DNA of 64,000 nt, from assembly GCF_001427125.1 (NCBI RefSeq), contig NZ_LMGK01000001.1, forward strand, positions 384,108 to 448,107, read 5' to 3'. Shown in pieces: positions 8,970 through 20,126 of the stretch. The translations under genes were made by a program, and so were the position numbers. The stretch comes from Pseudomonas sp. Root562 (GTDB taxonomy: Bacteria; Pseudomonadota; Gammaproteobacteria; Pseudomonadales; Pseudomonadaceae). The notes beneath the pieces are model-generated. The model was given only the letters and a program-made list of their open reading frames with translations, was not told the DNA's origin and ran no database searches. How positions within the stretch are numbered: position 1 is the first letter of the stretch; every line of letters begins with the position of its first letter.

Positions 8970-9101
8970 GTGGCGAGGGAGCAAGCTCCCGCTGGGCTGC
9001 GAAGCAGCCCCATACCCCGACACCGCACTGCATACAGACATATCGCATTGCCAGGTTTTACGACTGCTTCGCAGCCGAGCGGGAGCAAGCTCCCTCGCCA
9101 C
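8970..9101. repeat. REP-like inverted pair, GTGGCGAGGGAGC type, copy 2
   Basis: The left arm GTGGCGAGGGAGCAAGCTCC and right arm GGGAGCAAGCTCCCTCGCCA are reverse complements enclosing a spacer that itself contains paired GCTGCGAAGCAG-type segments. It lies between the converging ends of waaA and the tolC-like gene, the typical position for such elements. Confidence 0.85.
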
Positions 9102-9128
9102 AGAAAGCTTTTCACCCAAGTTGCCTTT

Positions 9129-10568
9129 TTACTGACCCGGCCGGGCCTTCAACTGTTCAGCCGCAGCCTTGGCCAGATCCGGTGGCAGGAAATCCTTGTC
9201 CGGGTTGTAGTCGGCCTTGAGCCAGCGCGCCAGGTCCTGCAAATCACCCGGGTTCAATGTCCCGGCCTGTTGCTTGAGGCGCAGGTTGTCGAGGATGTAG
9301 TCGTAGCGGGTGTTGTTGTAATCACGCACCGAGGTGTACAGCTGGCGCTGTGCATCCAGCACGTCGACGATGTTTCGCGTCCCCACCTGATAACCGATTT
9401 CGGTCGCTTCCACCGCGCTCTGGTTGGAGATGATCGATTGCTTGCGCGCCTGTACCTGTTCGACGTCAGTGTTCACCGCGCGATGCAGGTCGCGGGTGTT
9501 TTCGACGATTTGCCGGCGCAGGGATTCGCGCTGCTGCTCGGTCTGGTCCAGTTGAGCGTAAGACTGACGGACCTGGGAATTGATCAGCCCGCCACTGTAG
9601 ATCGGGATGTTCAATTGCAGGCCAATCGACGATTGCTCGACATCACCCTTGTACGACTGCCCAAAGGCACTCGGGTTACTGAAGCCCAGTGCATCGTTAT
9701 CGCCTTTCTGGTATCTGGCCACGGCATCAACGGTCGGTGCATGGCCGGCCTTGCGCTGTTTGAGGGTTTGCTCGGCGGCGCTGACGGCATAGTTGCTGGC
9801 CAACAGATTGAGGTTCTGTCTGGCGGCTGTGTCGACCCACGCCTTGGCATCGTTCGGTGCCGGCGGCAGGATCGGCAAGTTATGGGAAATGCCCCAGATA
9901 GCCTTGTACTGACGGTTGGTCAGGGTGATCAGGGCTTCGAACGCGTCATCCACCTGACGCTGCGCGACGATCCGGTTGGCACGTGCAGTGTCGTAGCTGG
10001 CTTGTGAGTTCAAGACGTCGGTCTTGTCCGAAAGGCCGACATCGAAACGTTCGTTGGACTGATCCAGCTGCCGTTTGAACGCGGCTTCTTCGGCCTTGGT
10101 CGATGCCAGATTGTCCTGACTGCGCAACACGTTGAAGTAACTGTCGGCGGTTTGCAGGATCAGGTTTTGCTGGGTCGCCGAGAGTTGCAGGGCGGCCTGT
10201 TCGTTGACGTCCTTGGCGGCCTGGAACTGGAACCAGCGATCGGCACGAAACAGCGGCTGTGCCAGGGTTGCCTGGTAAGAGTGGGCATTGCGGTTGGCAG
10301 TGGCCGACGGCTGATCGATAGACGTGCGGACACTGGTGACATCCGCGCCACCCGACAGATTGGGCAGCAGCCCGGCGCGGGCCTGGGGCACGACTTCTTT
10401 CTGGGCGCCATATTGAGCGATGGCGGCAGCGAGGTCGGCGTTGTTGTCCACCGCCTCCTGGTAGACGCTGACCAGATCGTTTTTTGTCGACAAGGGCGCT
10501 TCTGCTGCCCAGGCCATTCCATTGGACGCACATGACACGGCAACGGCCAGTGAGAGTTTGCGCAGCAT
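9129..10568 (-). CDS. tolC: TolC-family outer membrane channel protein
   Basis: A 479-residue TolC-type protein, expected to trimerise into the outer-membrane/periplasmic channel used by type I secretion and tripartite efflux. A Sec signal peptide is visible (residues 1-21, ending GMAWA before AEAP). Long amphipathic helical stretches follow with the internal duplication of the family. Characteristic phrases are LYQEAVDNNADL-like at the start, a YDTARANR segment, GLQLNIPIYSGG in the second half and NIVDVLDAQRQLY near the C-terminus. The first three match TolC better than OprM lipoproteins, which would carry a lipobox. No membrane-fusion or pump gene is adjacent, so its partners are encoded elsewhere. 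Confidence 0.9.
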   Translation of the reverse strand: MLRKLSLAVAVSCASNGMAWAAEAPLSTKNDLVSVYQEAVDNNADLAAAIAQYGAQKEVVPQARAGLLPNLSGGADVTSVRTSIDQPSATANRNAHSYQATLAQPLFRADRWFQFQAAKDVNEQAALQLSATQQNLILQTADSYFNVLRSQDNLASTKAEEAAFKRQLDQSNERFDVGLSDKTDVLNSQASYDTARANRIVAQRQVDDAFEALITLTNRQYKAIWGISHNLPILPPAPNDAKAWVDTAARQNLNLLASNYAVSAAEQTLKQRKAGHAPTVDAVARYQKGDNDALGFSNPSAFGQSYKGDVEQSSIGLQLNIPIYSGGLINSQVRQSYAQLDQTEQQRESLRRQIVENTRDLHRAVNTDVEQVQARKQSIISNQSAVEATEIGYQVGTRNIVDVLDAQRQLYTSVRDYNNTRYDYILDNLRLKQQAGTLNPGDLQDLARWLKADYNPDKDFLPPDLAKAAAEQLKARPGQ

Positions 10569-10783
10569 AGGCGATCCCTAGTAGAAATATTACACAAGTA
10601 ATTTAAGCGCCAAGGCTAAGGCGCTACAGGTGCAGCGTCAATGCGCAGCCTCGGCGTAGCGAGTGTAGTTGTGCATTCAATCGGCAACAATCCTGCCTTC
10701 CCCCGTAATTACGCCATTCATCAAGGTGTTTGCAGCGGTGTTGGCGTTCTTTGCCAGTTGTGTCTAGACTGGCCGGGTTCTTG

Positions 10784-12933
<2,150 letters not shown>

Positions 12934-12969
12934 TCTGACCGGGCGCACTCGGGTGCGCCGCTTATCCAT

Positions 12970-13100
12970 GTGGCGAGGGAGCTTGCTCCCGCTGGCCTGC
13001 GAAGCAGACCCAAAACCAGCCACCGCATTCTGGGTGCCAGATTGCGATGACCGATTTTACGACTGCTGCGCAGCCGAGCGGGAGCAAGCTCCCTCGCCAC
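12970..13100. repeat. REP-like inverted pair, GTGGCGAGGGAGCTTGCTCCC type, copy 3
   Basis: GTGGCGAGGGAGCTTGCTCC at the left end is mirrored by GGAGCAAGCTCCCTCGCCAC at the right end, with inner GCGAAGCAG / CTGCTGCGCAGCC segments. It separates thiC from the transporter gene on the same strand, so it sits inside what might otherwise be one transcript. Confidence 0.85.
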
Positions 13101-13141
13101 AAGGGTGGTTTACACAACAATGTCCCTCTGAGATAACACCC

Positions 13142-14434
13142 TTGAGCATTCAACCCAGCACTTACTCACCTGATATCGCCGTGCCGATCGACAAACGTGT
13201 GTTCGGCGGCCGCGATCTGTTTTCTCTGTGGTTCTCCCTCGGCATCGGCCTGATGGTCCTGCAGACCGGCGCATTGCTTGCACCAGGCCTGGGCCTGTCG
13301 GGCTCGTTGCTGGCGATTTTCCTCGGCACGCTGGTCGGCGTTCTTCTACTGGCGGCGGTCGGGGTGATCGGTAGCGACACCGGCCTGTCATCGATGACTG
13401 CACTCAAACTCAGCCTCGGCGCCAAGGGCGCGAGCCTGCCGGCAGTGCTGAACCTGCTGCAACTGATCGGTTGGGGGGCGTTCGAAATCATCGTCATGCG
13501 CGATGCCGCCAGCCTGTTGGGCGCCAAGGCTTTCAGCGACGCCAGCCTGATGTCGAGCCCGGTGCTGTGGACGCTGTTTTTCGGCGCGCTGGCGACCTTG
13601 CTCGCTGTCAGCGGTCCGTTGACCTTCGTGCGCAAGATATTGCGCAAGTGGGGCATCTGGTTGCTGTTGGCGGCGTGCATCTGGTTGACCTGGAACCTGT
13701 TCGCCAAGGCCGATCTGGCCGCATTGTGGACGCAGGCCGGCGATGGCTCGATGCCGTTCGCGGTGGGCTTCGACATTGCCATCGCCATGCCGCTGTCGTG
13801 GTTGCCTTTGATTGCCGACTACTCGCGTTTCGGCAAGCGGGCGAAAAACGTCTTCGGTGGCACCGCCATCGGTTTCTTCATCGGTAATTTCTGGCTGATG
13901 AGCCTGGGCGTGGCCTACACCCTGGCGTTCGCGCCGAGCGGTGAAGTCAATGCCCTGTTGCTGGCACTGGCCGGCGCCGGCCTGGGCATTCCGTTGCTGT
14001 TGATTCTGTTGGACGAGTCGGAGAACGCCTTCGCCGACATTCACTCGGCAGCGGTGTCCAGCGGGATTCTGTTGCGCCTGAAAGTCGAGCACCTGGCATT
14101 GGCCATCGGCGTGATCTGCACGCTGATCGCCTTGCTGGCGCCATTGGCGCAGTACCAGAACTTCCTGCTGTTGATCGGCTCGGTGTTTGCGCCGCTGTTT
14201 GGCGTGGTGCTGGTGGATCACTTCATTCTGCGCAAGCGCAGTGGCCAGGTGGCGTCAGCCGCATTGCGCTGGCCGGCGCTGCTCGCCTGGCTGGGCGGGA
14301 TCAGCACCTATCATTTGCTGGCCAACCTGTATGCCGATATCGGTGCAACCCTGCCGGCACTGGTGGTGGCAGGGCTGCTGCAGCTGGTGCTGGGCCGGGC
14401 CTTCAGTTACGGCCGGGAAACAGCTCGGGCTTGA
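13142..14434 (+). CDS. cytX: Putative hydroxymethylpyrimidine transporter CytX (NCS1 family)
   Basis: A roughly 430-residue integral membrane protein with about 12 hydrophobic helices, belonging to the cytosine/purine permease (NCS1, CodB-like) family. Its location directly after thiC, and its similarity to the CytX subgroup linked to thiamin genes, suggests uptake of hydroxymethylpyrimidine. I chose a TTG start at 13142 (MSIQPSTYSPDIAVPIDKR), with a weak GAG ribosome-binding site upstream. The frame is open further back, but that part reads through the REP repeat and is not protein-like. The 3' end overlaps the convergent lipoprotein gene by 32 bases. The substrate is inferred from context and not seen in the sequence. 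Confidence 0.82.
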   Translation: MSIQPSTYSPDIAVPIDKRVFGGRDLFSLWFSLGIGLMVLQTGALLAPGLGLSGSLLAIFLGTLVGVLLLAAVGVIGSDTGLSSMTALKLSLGAKGASLPAVLNLLQLIGWGAFEIIVMRDAASLLGAKAFSDASLMSSPVLWTLFFGALATLLAVSGPLTFVRKILRKWGIWLLLAACIWLTWNLFAKADLAALWTQAGDGSMPFAVGFDIAIAMPLSWLPLIADYSRFGKRAKNVFGGTAIGFFIGNFWLMSLGVAYTLAFAPSGEVNALLLALAGAGLGIPLLLILLDESENAFADIHSAAVSSGILLRLKVEHLALAIGVICTLIALLAPLAQYQNFLLLIGSVFAPLFGVVLVDHFILRKRSGQVASAALRWPALLAWLGGISTYHLLANLYADIGATLPALVVAGLLQLVLGRAFSYGRETARA

Positions 14435-15149
14435 GGATGCCGTTCAGGCGAGGGTAGGGGATCTTCAGTTCGACATGGCCCAGTGCGTACGGCGCGATGC
14501 TGCTGGTTTCATATTTGAGGATCACCCCGCCATAGGTCAGCGCCACGTTCTGGGTTTTCTGGAACGGCCAGCTTTTGACGAACTCCGGTTCCTGATCGAG
14601 CTTGGTGCTGATCAACCAGCTGTTGTGCGCCACCTGCGCGGCTTTCCAGAACGCCTCTTCCTGCCCTGGCACCAGCATGTCCGCCAGCGTCAGCACTTTA
14701 TGCTGCTGACGCGAGTAGTTGATGAAGCCGCGGCCCGGCGTGCCATGGGCGCCGCCAGTGTCCAGGTAGCTGGACAATTCGATGATCACCAAGCCGTCAT
14801 GCTGCTCGCGTACTTTCGCTTGCAGGTAGCTGCTGTTGCGTGGCCCCGCAGTGCGCAAGAATTGCTCGCGATAGGCCGCCAGCGTCGGCGCGACCGGAGC
14901 ATCGGGCGAGGTGCGGGTCATTGCCAGCAGGCGTTTTTCGATGATGCCATCCAGTGCGGGTTCCGCGGGGAAGTGCAGGGTGTCGATGTTCACCAGCGGG
15001 CAATCCTGATCCTTGCAACCCGGCTGAAGCTGTTCGGTGGCGTCGCGGGTGACTTCCAGCGGTGCGCGATAATTGGGCTGGAACAAACTCTGGCAGGCGC
15101 CCAGGGTCAGGGCGATAGCGGCCACGGAGGCGATTTTAAAAAGCGACAT
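14403..15149 (-). CDS. RsiV/DUF3298-like lipoprotein
   Basis: A 248-residue predicted lipoprotein: the signal peptide ends in the lipobox LTLGAC with the acylated Cys19. The mature part resembles the periplasmic/extracytoplasmic domain of the RsiV/PdaC-type (DUF3298) proteins, including a YLDTGGAHGTPG segment and the LTLADMLVPG motif common in that group. In Gram-positive relatives such domains bind peptidoglycan or lysozyme; in Pseudomonas the role is unknown. No sigma factor gene is adjacent, so an anti-sigma function is unlikely. It is convergent with, and slightly overlaps, the CytX gene, and is divergent from nudF across 224 bp. Confidence 0.8.
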   Translation of the reverse strand: MSLFKIASVAAIALTLGACQSLFQPNYRAPLEVTRDATEQLQPGCKDQDCPLVNIDTLHFPAEPALDGIIEKRLLAMTRTSPDAPVAPTLAAYREQFLRTAGPRNSSYLQAKVREQHDGLVIIELSSYLDTGGAHGTPGRGFINYSRQQHKVLTLADMLVPGQEEAFWKAAQVAHNSWLISTKLDQEPEFVKSWPFQKTQNVALTYGGVILKYETSSIAPYALGHVELKIPYPRLNGILKPELFPGRN

Positions 15150-15373
15150 GTGCGTCCTTCATAAATCAGGGAAAGGCAAAAAGTTACCCGCTTCGACTAC
15201 CAACGGAGCAGTCAGTTCGCCACTAAGCTAATTAGAGTGGGTTTCGTCCTCACCGTCTATCCCGCTGACGGGAAAGGGGCTGCATCAAACCTCACGGGCG
15301 CGTTAGGATGGCGCGAAGTCGAGGTTCCACGGGAAAAGGAATCTCGTATCGGATTGAAGTAATGAGGATTGTC

Positions 15374-15991
15374 ATGACCGATTTTGCCAACGCCATTCCG
15401 ACCGCCGTAGAGATCGTTCGGCGCGAAAAGTGCTTCGAGGGCTTCTACAAGCTCGAACGCGTGCACTTGCGCCATGAATTGTTCGCCGGTGGCATGAGCC
15501 GCGAAATCAACCGTGAACTGTTCGTCCGTCATGATGCAGTGTGCATGCTGCCGTACGATCCGCAGCGTGACGAAGTCGTGCTGATCGAGCAGTTCCGTGT
15601 CGGTGCCCTCGGCAAGACCGACAATCCGTGGCTGGTAGAACTGGTTGCCGGTCTGATCGACAAGGACGAACAGCCGGAAGAAGTTGCTCACCGCGAAGCG
15701 CAGGAGGAAGCTGGGCTTGAAATCGCAGCGCTCTGGCCGATGACCAAATATTTTCCATCGCCGGGCGGCAGCGACGAATTCGTGCATTTGTACCTGGGGC
15801 GTTGCGACACCACCGGCGCCGGTGGCCTGCATGGACTGGAGGAAGAGGCCGAAGATATCCGCGTTTCGGTGTGGGCCTTTGAAGATGCCCTGCAAGCCGT
15901 ACGCGATGGACGTATTGCCAACGCGCCAAGCATCATTGCCTTGCAATGGCTGGCTTTGAATCGCGTTGAAGTGAGGGGGTTATGGTCGTAA
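15374..15991 (+). CDS. nudF: ADP-ribose pyrophosphatase NudF
   Basis: A 205-residue Nudix hydrolase that cleaves ADP-ribose to AMP and ribose 5-phosphate. The Nudix box is perfect at residues 93-115: Gly93, Glu99, then REAQEEAGL from Arg107. An upstream ATG at 15362 is possible, but the ATG at 15374 has a GAGGA ribosome-binding site at good spacing and gives the expected MTDFANAIPTAVEIV start. It opens the nudF-yqiB-cpdA-yqiA-parE series, an order shared with E. coli. The yqiB gene overlaps its 3' end by 10 bases, implying co-translation. Confidence 0.95.
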   Translation: MTDFANAIPTAVEIVRREKCFEGFYKLERVHLRHELFAGGMSREINRELFVRHDAVCMLPYDPQRDEVVLIEQFRVGALGKTDNPWLVELVAGLIDKDEQPEEVAHREAQEEAGLEIAALWPMTKYFPSPGGSDEFVHLYLGRCDTTGAGGLHGLEEEAEDIRVSVWAFEDALQAVRDGRIANAPSIIALQWLALNRVEVRGLWS

Positions 15992-16434
15992 ACAAACTGC
16001 GCGATCGCTATCGGGTGGACCTCGTGGGGCTGCAAGCGTCCTGTGAGGCGAACTACGCGCGCCTGATGCGACTGTTGCCGGACATGCGCAGCGAGCCTGC
16101 GGCGAGGCGCATCGCCGTGACCCATGGCGACCAGATGCTCGGCGTGCTGGCGCTGGAGGTGTTGCAGGTCTGTCCGTACACCACCACCCTGCAAGTGCGT
16201 CAGGAGCACAGTCTGCCCTGGCTACCGGTGCCGCAACTGGAAGTACAGGTCTATCACGATGCCTGCATGGCCGAAGTGGTCAGTGCCGAACATGCGCGAC
16301 GCTTTCGCGGCATCTATCCTTATCCGAATGCCTCGATGCACCAGCCCGACGAAAAAGCCCAGCTGAACATGTTCCTGGGCGAGTGGCTGAGTCATTGCCT
16401 GGCATTGGGGCATGAGTACGAAGTGGTACGTTAA
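15982..16434 (+). CDS. yqiB: DUF1249 family protein YqiB
   Basis: A 150-residue soluble protein of the DUF1249 family, whose biochemical role is not known. It starts with an ATG preceded by a GAGGGGG ribosome-binding site and overlaps the nudF end by 10 bases. Typical family stretches are present, such as YLRFLLP-like RLMRLLPDM near the start, EVQVYHDACMAEV in the middle and the C-terminal HQPDEKAQLNMFLGEWL. The position between nudF and cpdA is the same as in E. coli, which strongly supports the identity. There are no membrane segments or catalytic motifs. Confidence 0.9.
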   Translation: MVVNKLRDRYRVDLVGLQASCEANYARLMRLLPDMRSEPAARRIAVTHGDQMLGVLALEVLQVCPYTTTLQVRQEHSLPWLPVPQLEVQVYHDACMAEVVSAEHARRFRGIYPYPNASMHQPDEKAQLNMFLGEWLSHCLALGHEYEVVR

Positions 16435-16545
16435 CTTCCGTCGCAGTTGTGAACTGCGTCAGGTTCACAGGTTTCTTCTTTCGATCGTCCCCCAGCATAA
16501 TTGCGCCAATCATCCAATCCCGTGATCACGCCCTGGGAGAACACC

Positions 16546-17361
16546 TTGCCGAGCGTATCCACCTTGAGCACCGCTGAGCCGGCACTGCTGGTGCAAATTT
16601 CCGACAGCCATCTGTTCGCCGAGGCGCACGGCACGCTACTGGGCATGAACACCCGCGACAGCCTGCAAAAAGTCCTTGAAATGGTGCGCGCCCAGCAGCC
16701 ACGGATCGACCTGGTCCTGGCCACCGGTGACCTGTCTCAGGACGGCTCGCTGGAGTCTTACCAGGCGTTTCGCGACCTGACCCGACAGCTCGATGCGCCG
16801 GCGCGCTGGATTCCCGGCAATCACGACGAGCCGCAGATCATGGCCGAGGCCGCCGTTCAGAGTGCATTGCTGGAGCCGGTAGTGGATATCGGCAACTGGC
16901 GAGTCACGCTGCTCGATTCGGCAGTGCCGGGCTCAGTGCCGGGCTACCTGCAGGACGAACAATTGCAACTGTTGGCCCGCTCGTTGAGCGAGGCACCGCA
17001 GCGGCATCATCTGGTGTGCCTGCACCATCATCCGGTTTCGATTGGTTGTGCGTGGATGGAACCGATCGGTTTGCGCAATCCGGACGCCTTTTTTGAAGTG
17101 CTCGATCGTTTTCCGCAGGTGCGTGCCGTGCTGTGGGGGCATGTGCATCAGGAGATCGATCAATTGCGTGACAAAGTGCGTCTGATCGCCTCGCCGTCGA
17201 CCTGCATTCAGTTTGAACCGGGTAGCGAGGACTTCACGGTCGGAGAGCAGGCGCCGGGGTATCGCTGGTTGCGGTTGATGCCCGATGGACAGCTGCAAAC
17301 CGGGGTGGAACGCGTTACCGGTTTCGATTTCCAGGTCGATTACGGCTCCAACGGCTACTGA
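16546..17361 (+). CDS. cpdA: 3',5'-cyclic-AMP phosphodiesterase CpdA
   Basis: A 271-residue class III metallophosphoesterase that hydrolyses cAMP. The binuclear-metal motifs are all visible: DSHLF (Asp20, His22), GDLSQDG, GNHDE, HHHP and GHVHQ. I chose the TTG at 16546, which has a GGGAGA ribosome-binding site six bases away and gives MPSVSTLSTAEPALLVQISD; a longer frame upstream lacks family similarity. It lies in the conserved nudF-yqiB-cpdA-yqiA-parE order. A REP-like repeat separates it from yqiA. In Pseudomonas this enzyme sets cAMP available to the Vfr/Crp-type regulator. Confidence 0.94.
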   Translation: MPSVSTLSTAEPALLVQISDSHLFAEAHGTLLGMNTRDSLQKVLEMVRAQQPRIDLVLATGDLSQDGSLESYQAFRDLTRQLDAPARWIPGNHDEPQIMAEAAVQSALLEPVVDIGNWRVTLLDSAVPGSVPGYLQDEQLQLLARSLSEAPQRHHLVCLHHHPVSIGCAWMEPIGLRNPDAFFEVLDRFPQVRAVLWGHVHQEIDQLRDKVRLIASPSTCIQFEPGSEDFTVGEQAPGYRWLRLMPDGQLQTGVERVTGFDFQVDYGSNGY

Positions 17362-17390
17362 CACGTTTCCCGCGAACACTGATTTCCATT

Positions 17391-17478
17391 GTGGGGGCTG
17401 GCTTGCCAGCGATTACGGACTGCCTGACAACATCAATGTTGAATGTGACGGCCTCATCGCTGGCAAGCCAGCTCCCAC
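17391..17478. repeat. REP-like inverted pair, GTGGGAGCTGGCTTGCCAGCGAT type, copy 1
   Basis: The left arm GTGGGGGCTGGCTTGCCAGC is mirrored by GCTGGCAAGCCAGCTCCCAC at the right end, with about 45 nt between. Each arm contains the palindrome GCTGGCTTGCCAGC. It differs in sequence from the GTGGCGAGGG family, so at least two REP-like families coexist in this window. It lies between cpdA and yqiA. Confidence 0.85.
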
Positions 17479-17569
17479 AGGGGCTGTGTTCAATTCGGTA
17501 GCGATGGCACCCAACATCCCCCGAGTCCCTGTAAACTCCGCTTCTTTACCCGACGCGCAGGGAGTCCAA

Positions 17570-18178
17570 ATGTCCGGTTCGATCCTTTATATCCACGGTT
17601 TCAACAGCGCGCCTGCATCGAAAAAGGCCACGCAGTTGAGCGCAGTGATGGAACGGCTGGGCTTGAGCGACCATTTGCGCGTGCCGGCCTTGCATCACCA
17701 TCCCCGCGAGGCCATCGGTCAGCTTGAACAGGCGATTGCAGCGCTCGGGCGGCCATTACTGGTCGGCAGCTCACTCGGCGGCTACTATGCGACTCACTTG
17801 GCCGAGCGCCATGGCCTGAAAGCCCTGCTGATCAACCCTGCCGTCAGCCCGCACCGGATGTTCGACGGATTTCTGGGGACGCAGAAAAACCTGTATACCG
17901 ATGAGACCTGGGAACTGACCCACGACCACGTAACGGCGCTGGCCGAGCTGGAAGTGCCGCCACCCCTGGACCCGCTGCGGTATCAGGTATGGTTGCAGAC
18001 GGGGGATGAAACGCTGGACTATCGCCTGGCCCAGCAGTATTACCGGGCCTGTGCCTTGCGTATCCAGGCCGGCGGCGACCATAGTTTCCAGGGGTTTGCC
18101 GCACAGCTTCCAGCCATGCTGAGTTTTGCCGGCATTGGCGCCGATGTGTATCAGGCGATAGATTTCACCGCATTGTGA
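17570..18178 (+). CDS. yqiA: Esterase YqiA (UPF0227 alpha/beta hydrolase)
   Basis: A 202-residue alpha/beta-hydrolase. The nucleophile elbow GSSLG places Ser68 as catalytic serine; the likely acid is Asp in TGDETLDY and the likely His is in GGDHSFQGF. The start MSGSILYIHGFNS follows a GGGAGT ribosome-binding site and leads straight into the oxyanion strand (YIHGF). The order cpdA-yqiA-parE is as in E. coli, where YqiA shows activity on short-chain esters and palmitoyl-CoA; the physiological substrate is unknown. There is no signal peptide, so it is cytoplasmic. Confidence 0.92.
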   Translation: MSGSILYIHGFNSAPASKKATQLSAVMERLGLSDHLRVPALHHHPREAIGQLEQAIAALGRPLLVGSSLGGYYATHLAERHGLKALLINPAVSPHRMFDGFLGTQKNLYTDETWELTHDHVTALAELEVPPPLDPLRYQVWLQTGDETLDYRLAQQYYRACALRIQAGGDHSFQGFAAQLPAMLSFAGIGADVYQAIDFTAL

Positions 18179-18221
18179 AACCTCGCCCCTATTTTCAATG
18201 AATGACTGACGACGAGACCCC

Positions 18222-20126
18222 ATGGCCACTCCCAGCGCTAGCTCTTATAACGCCGACGCCATCGAAGTCCTCTCGGGCCTCGACCCGGTGCGCAAACGCC
18301 CCGGCATGTACACCGACACCAGTCGGCCGAACCACCTTGCCCAGGAAGTCATCGACAACAGTGTCGACGAAGCCCTGGCCGGGCACGCCAAATCGGTGCA
18401 AGTCATCCTGCACGCCGATCACTCGCTGGAAGTCAGCGACGACGGCCGTGGCATGCCGGTGGACATTCACCCCGAAGAGGGTGTTTCCGGGGTCGAACTG
18501 ATCCTCACCAAGCTGCATGCCGGTGGCAAGTTTTCCAACAAGAACTACCAGTTCTCCGGCGGTCTGCACGGGGTGGGTATTTCGGTGGTCAACGCCTTGT
18601 CGACCGAAGTCCGGGTGCGTGTAAAGCGTGACGGCAACGAATACCAGATGACGTTCGCCGATGGTTACAAGGCCACCGAGCTGGAAGTGGTCGGCACGGT
18701 CGGCAAACGCAACACCGGTACCAGCGTGTTCTTTGCGCCGGACCCGAAATACTTCGACTCACCGAAGTTTTCCATCAGCCGCCTCAAGCATGTGCTCAAG
18801 GCCAAGGCCGTGCTGTGCCCGGGTCTGCTGGTCAGTTTTGAAGACAAAGCCACCGGCGAGAAAGTCGAATGGCATTACGAAGACGGCCTGCGTTCCTACC
18901 TGGTCGATGCGGTCAGCGAATTCGAGCGCCTGCCGGACGAGCCATTCTGCGGTGCGTTTGCCGGTAACAAGGAAGCGGTGGACTGGGCGCTGCTGTGGCT
19001 GCCGGAAGGCGGCGACGCGGTGCAGGAAAGCTACGTCAACCTGATCCCGACCGCCCAGGGCGGTACCCACGTCAACGGTTTGCGCCAGGGGCTGCTCGAC
19101 GCCATGCGCGAGTTCTGCGAATTCCGCAGCCTGTTGCCGCGCGGCGTAAAGCTGGCCCCGGAAGACGTCTGGGAGCGCATCGCTTTCGTGCTGTCGATGA
19201 AAATGCAAGAACCGCAATTCTCCGGCCAGACCAAGGAACGCCTGTCGTCCCGGGAAGCCGCGGCGTTTGTTTCCGGCGTGGTCAAGGATGCGTTCAGCCT
19301 GTGGCTCAATGCCAACCCGGAAACCGGTCTGGCGTTGGCCGAACTGGCGATCAACAACGCTGGTCGTCGTCTGAAGGCCAGCAAAAAGGTTGAGCGCAAG
19401 CGCATCACCCAAGGTCCGGCGCTGCCGGGCAAACTCGCCGATTGCGCCGGGCAGGACCCGATGCGCTCCGAGCTGTTCCTGGTGGAAGGTGATTCCGCCG
19501 GCGGTTCGGCCAAGCAGGCGCGGGACAAAGAGTTCCAGGCGATCCTGCCGTTGCGCGGCAAGATCCTCAACACCTGGGAAGTCGACGGCAGCGAAGTGCT
19601 GGCCAGCCAGGAAGTGCATAACATTGCCGTGGCCATCGGCGTCGATCCGGGCGCGGCGGACATGAGCCAGCTGCGCTACGGAAAAATCTGCATCCTTGCC
19701 GACGCCGACTCCGACGGTCTGCACATCGCGACATTGCTCTGTGCCCTGTTCGTCCAGCACTTCCGTGCGCTGGTCGATGCCGGTCACGTTTATGTCGCCA
19801 TGCCGCCGCTGTACCGCATCGACCTGGGCAAAGAGATCTACTACGCCCTCGACGAGGCCGAACGCGACGGCATTCTTGATCGCCTGGTGGCGGAGAAGAA
19901 GCGCGGCAAGCCTCAGGTCACCCGATTCAAGGGTCTGGGTGAAATGAACCCGCCGCAGTTGCGCGAAACCACCATGGATCCGAACACCCGGCGCCTGGTG
20001 CAACTGACGCTGGATGATTTCGAGGCGACCTCGGAAATCATGGACATGCTGCTGGCGAAAAAACGCGCTGGCGATCGCAAGACCTGGCTGGAATCCAAGG
20101 GCAACCTGGCGGAGGTGCTGGGCTGA
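18222..20126 (+). CDS. parE: DNA topoisomerase IV subunit B (ParE)
   Basis: A 634-residue ATPase subunit of topoisomerase IV, which decatenates daughter chromosomes. The GHKL ATP-binding domain is at the N-terminus (LDPVRKRPGMY, EVIDNSVDEAL, DDGRGMPV, GGLHGVGISVVNA). The TOPRIM domain includes VEGDSAGGSAKQ and the acidic metal motif LADADSDG. The C-terminal KGLGEMNPPQLRETTMDP is diagnostic. ParE rather than GyrB is supported by the ~630-residue length and the nearby parC. The stop overlaps the next start as TGATG, so translation continues into the phytase-like gene, forming a parE-to-parC operon. Confidence 0.98.
   Translation: MATPSASSYNADAIEVLSGLDPVRKRPGMYTDTSRPNHLAQEVIDNSVDEALAGHAKSVQVILHADHSLEVSDDGRGMPVDIHPEEGVSGVELILTKLHAGGKFSNKNYQFSGGLHGVGISVVNALSTEVRVRVKRDGNEYQMTFADGYKATELEVVGTVGKRNTGTSVFFAPDPKYFDSPKFSISRLKHVLKAKAVLCPGLLVSFEDKATGEKVEWHYEDGLRSYLVDAVSEFERLPDEPFCGAFAGNKEAVDWALLWLPEGGDAVQESYVNLIPTAQGGTHVNGLRQGLLDAMREFCEFRSLLPRGVKLAPEDVWERIAFVLSMKMQEPQFSGQTKERLSSREAAAFVSGVVKDAFSLWLNANPETGLALAELAINNAGRRLKASKKVERKRITQGPALPGKLADCAGQDPMRSELFLVEGDSAGGSAKQARDKEFQAILPLRGKILNTWEVDGSEVLASQEVHNIAVAIGVDPGAADMSQLRYGKICILADADSDGLHIATLLCALFVQHFRALVDAGHVYVAMPPLYRIDLGKEIYYALDEAERDGILDRLVAEKKRGKPQVTRFKGLGEMNPPQLRETTMDPNTRRLVQLTLDDFEATSEIMDMLLAKKRAGDRKTWLESKGNLAEVLG

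Noticed and set aside
15362..15373. Earlier ATG for nudF adding four residues
   Set aside because: The sequence there is itself the ribosome-binding region (GAGGA) for the ATG at 15374, and NudF relatives start at the later site.
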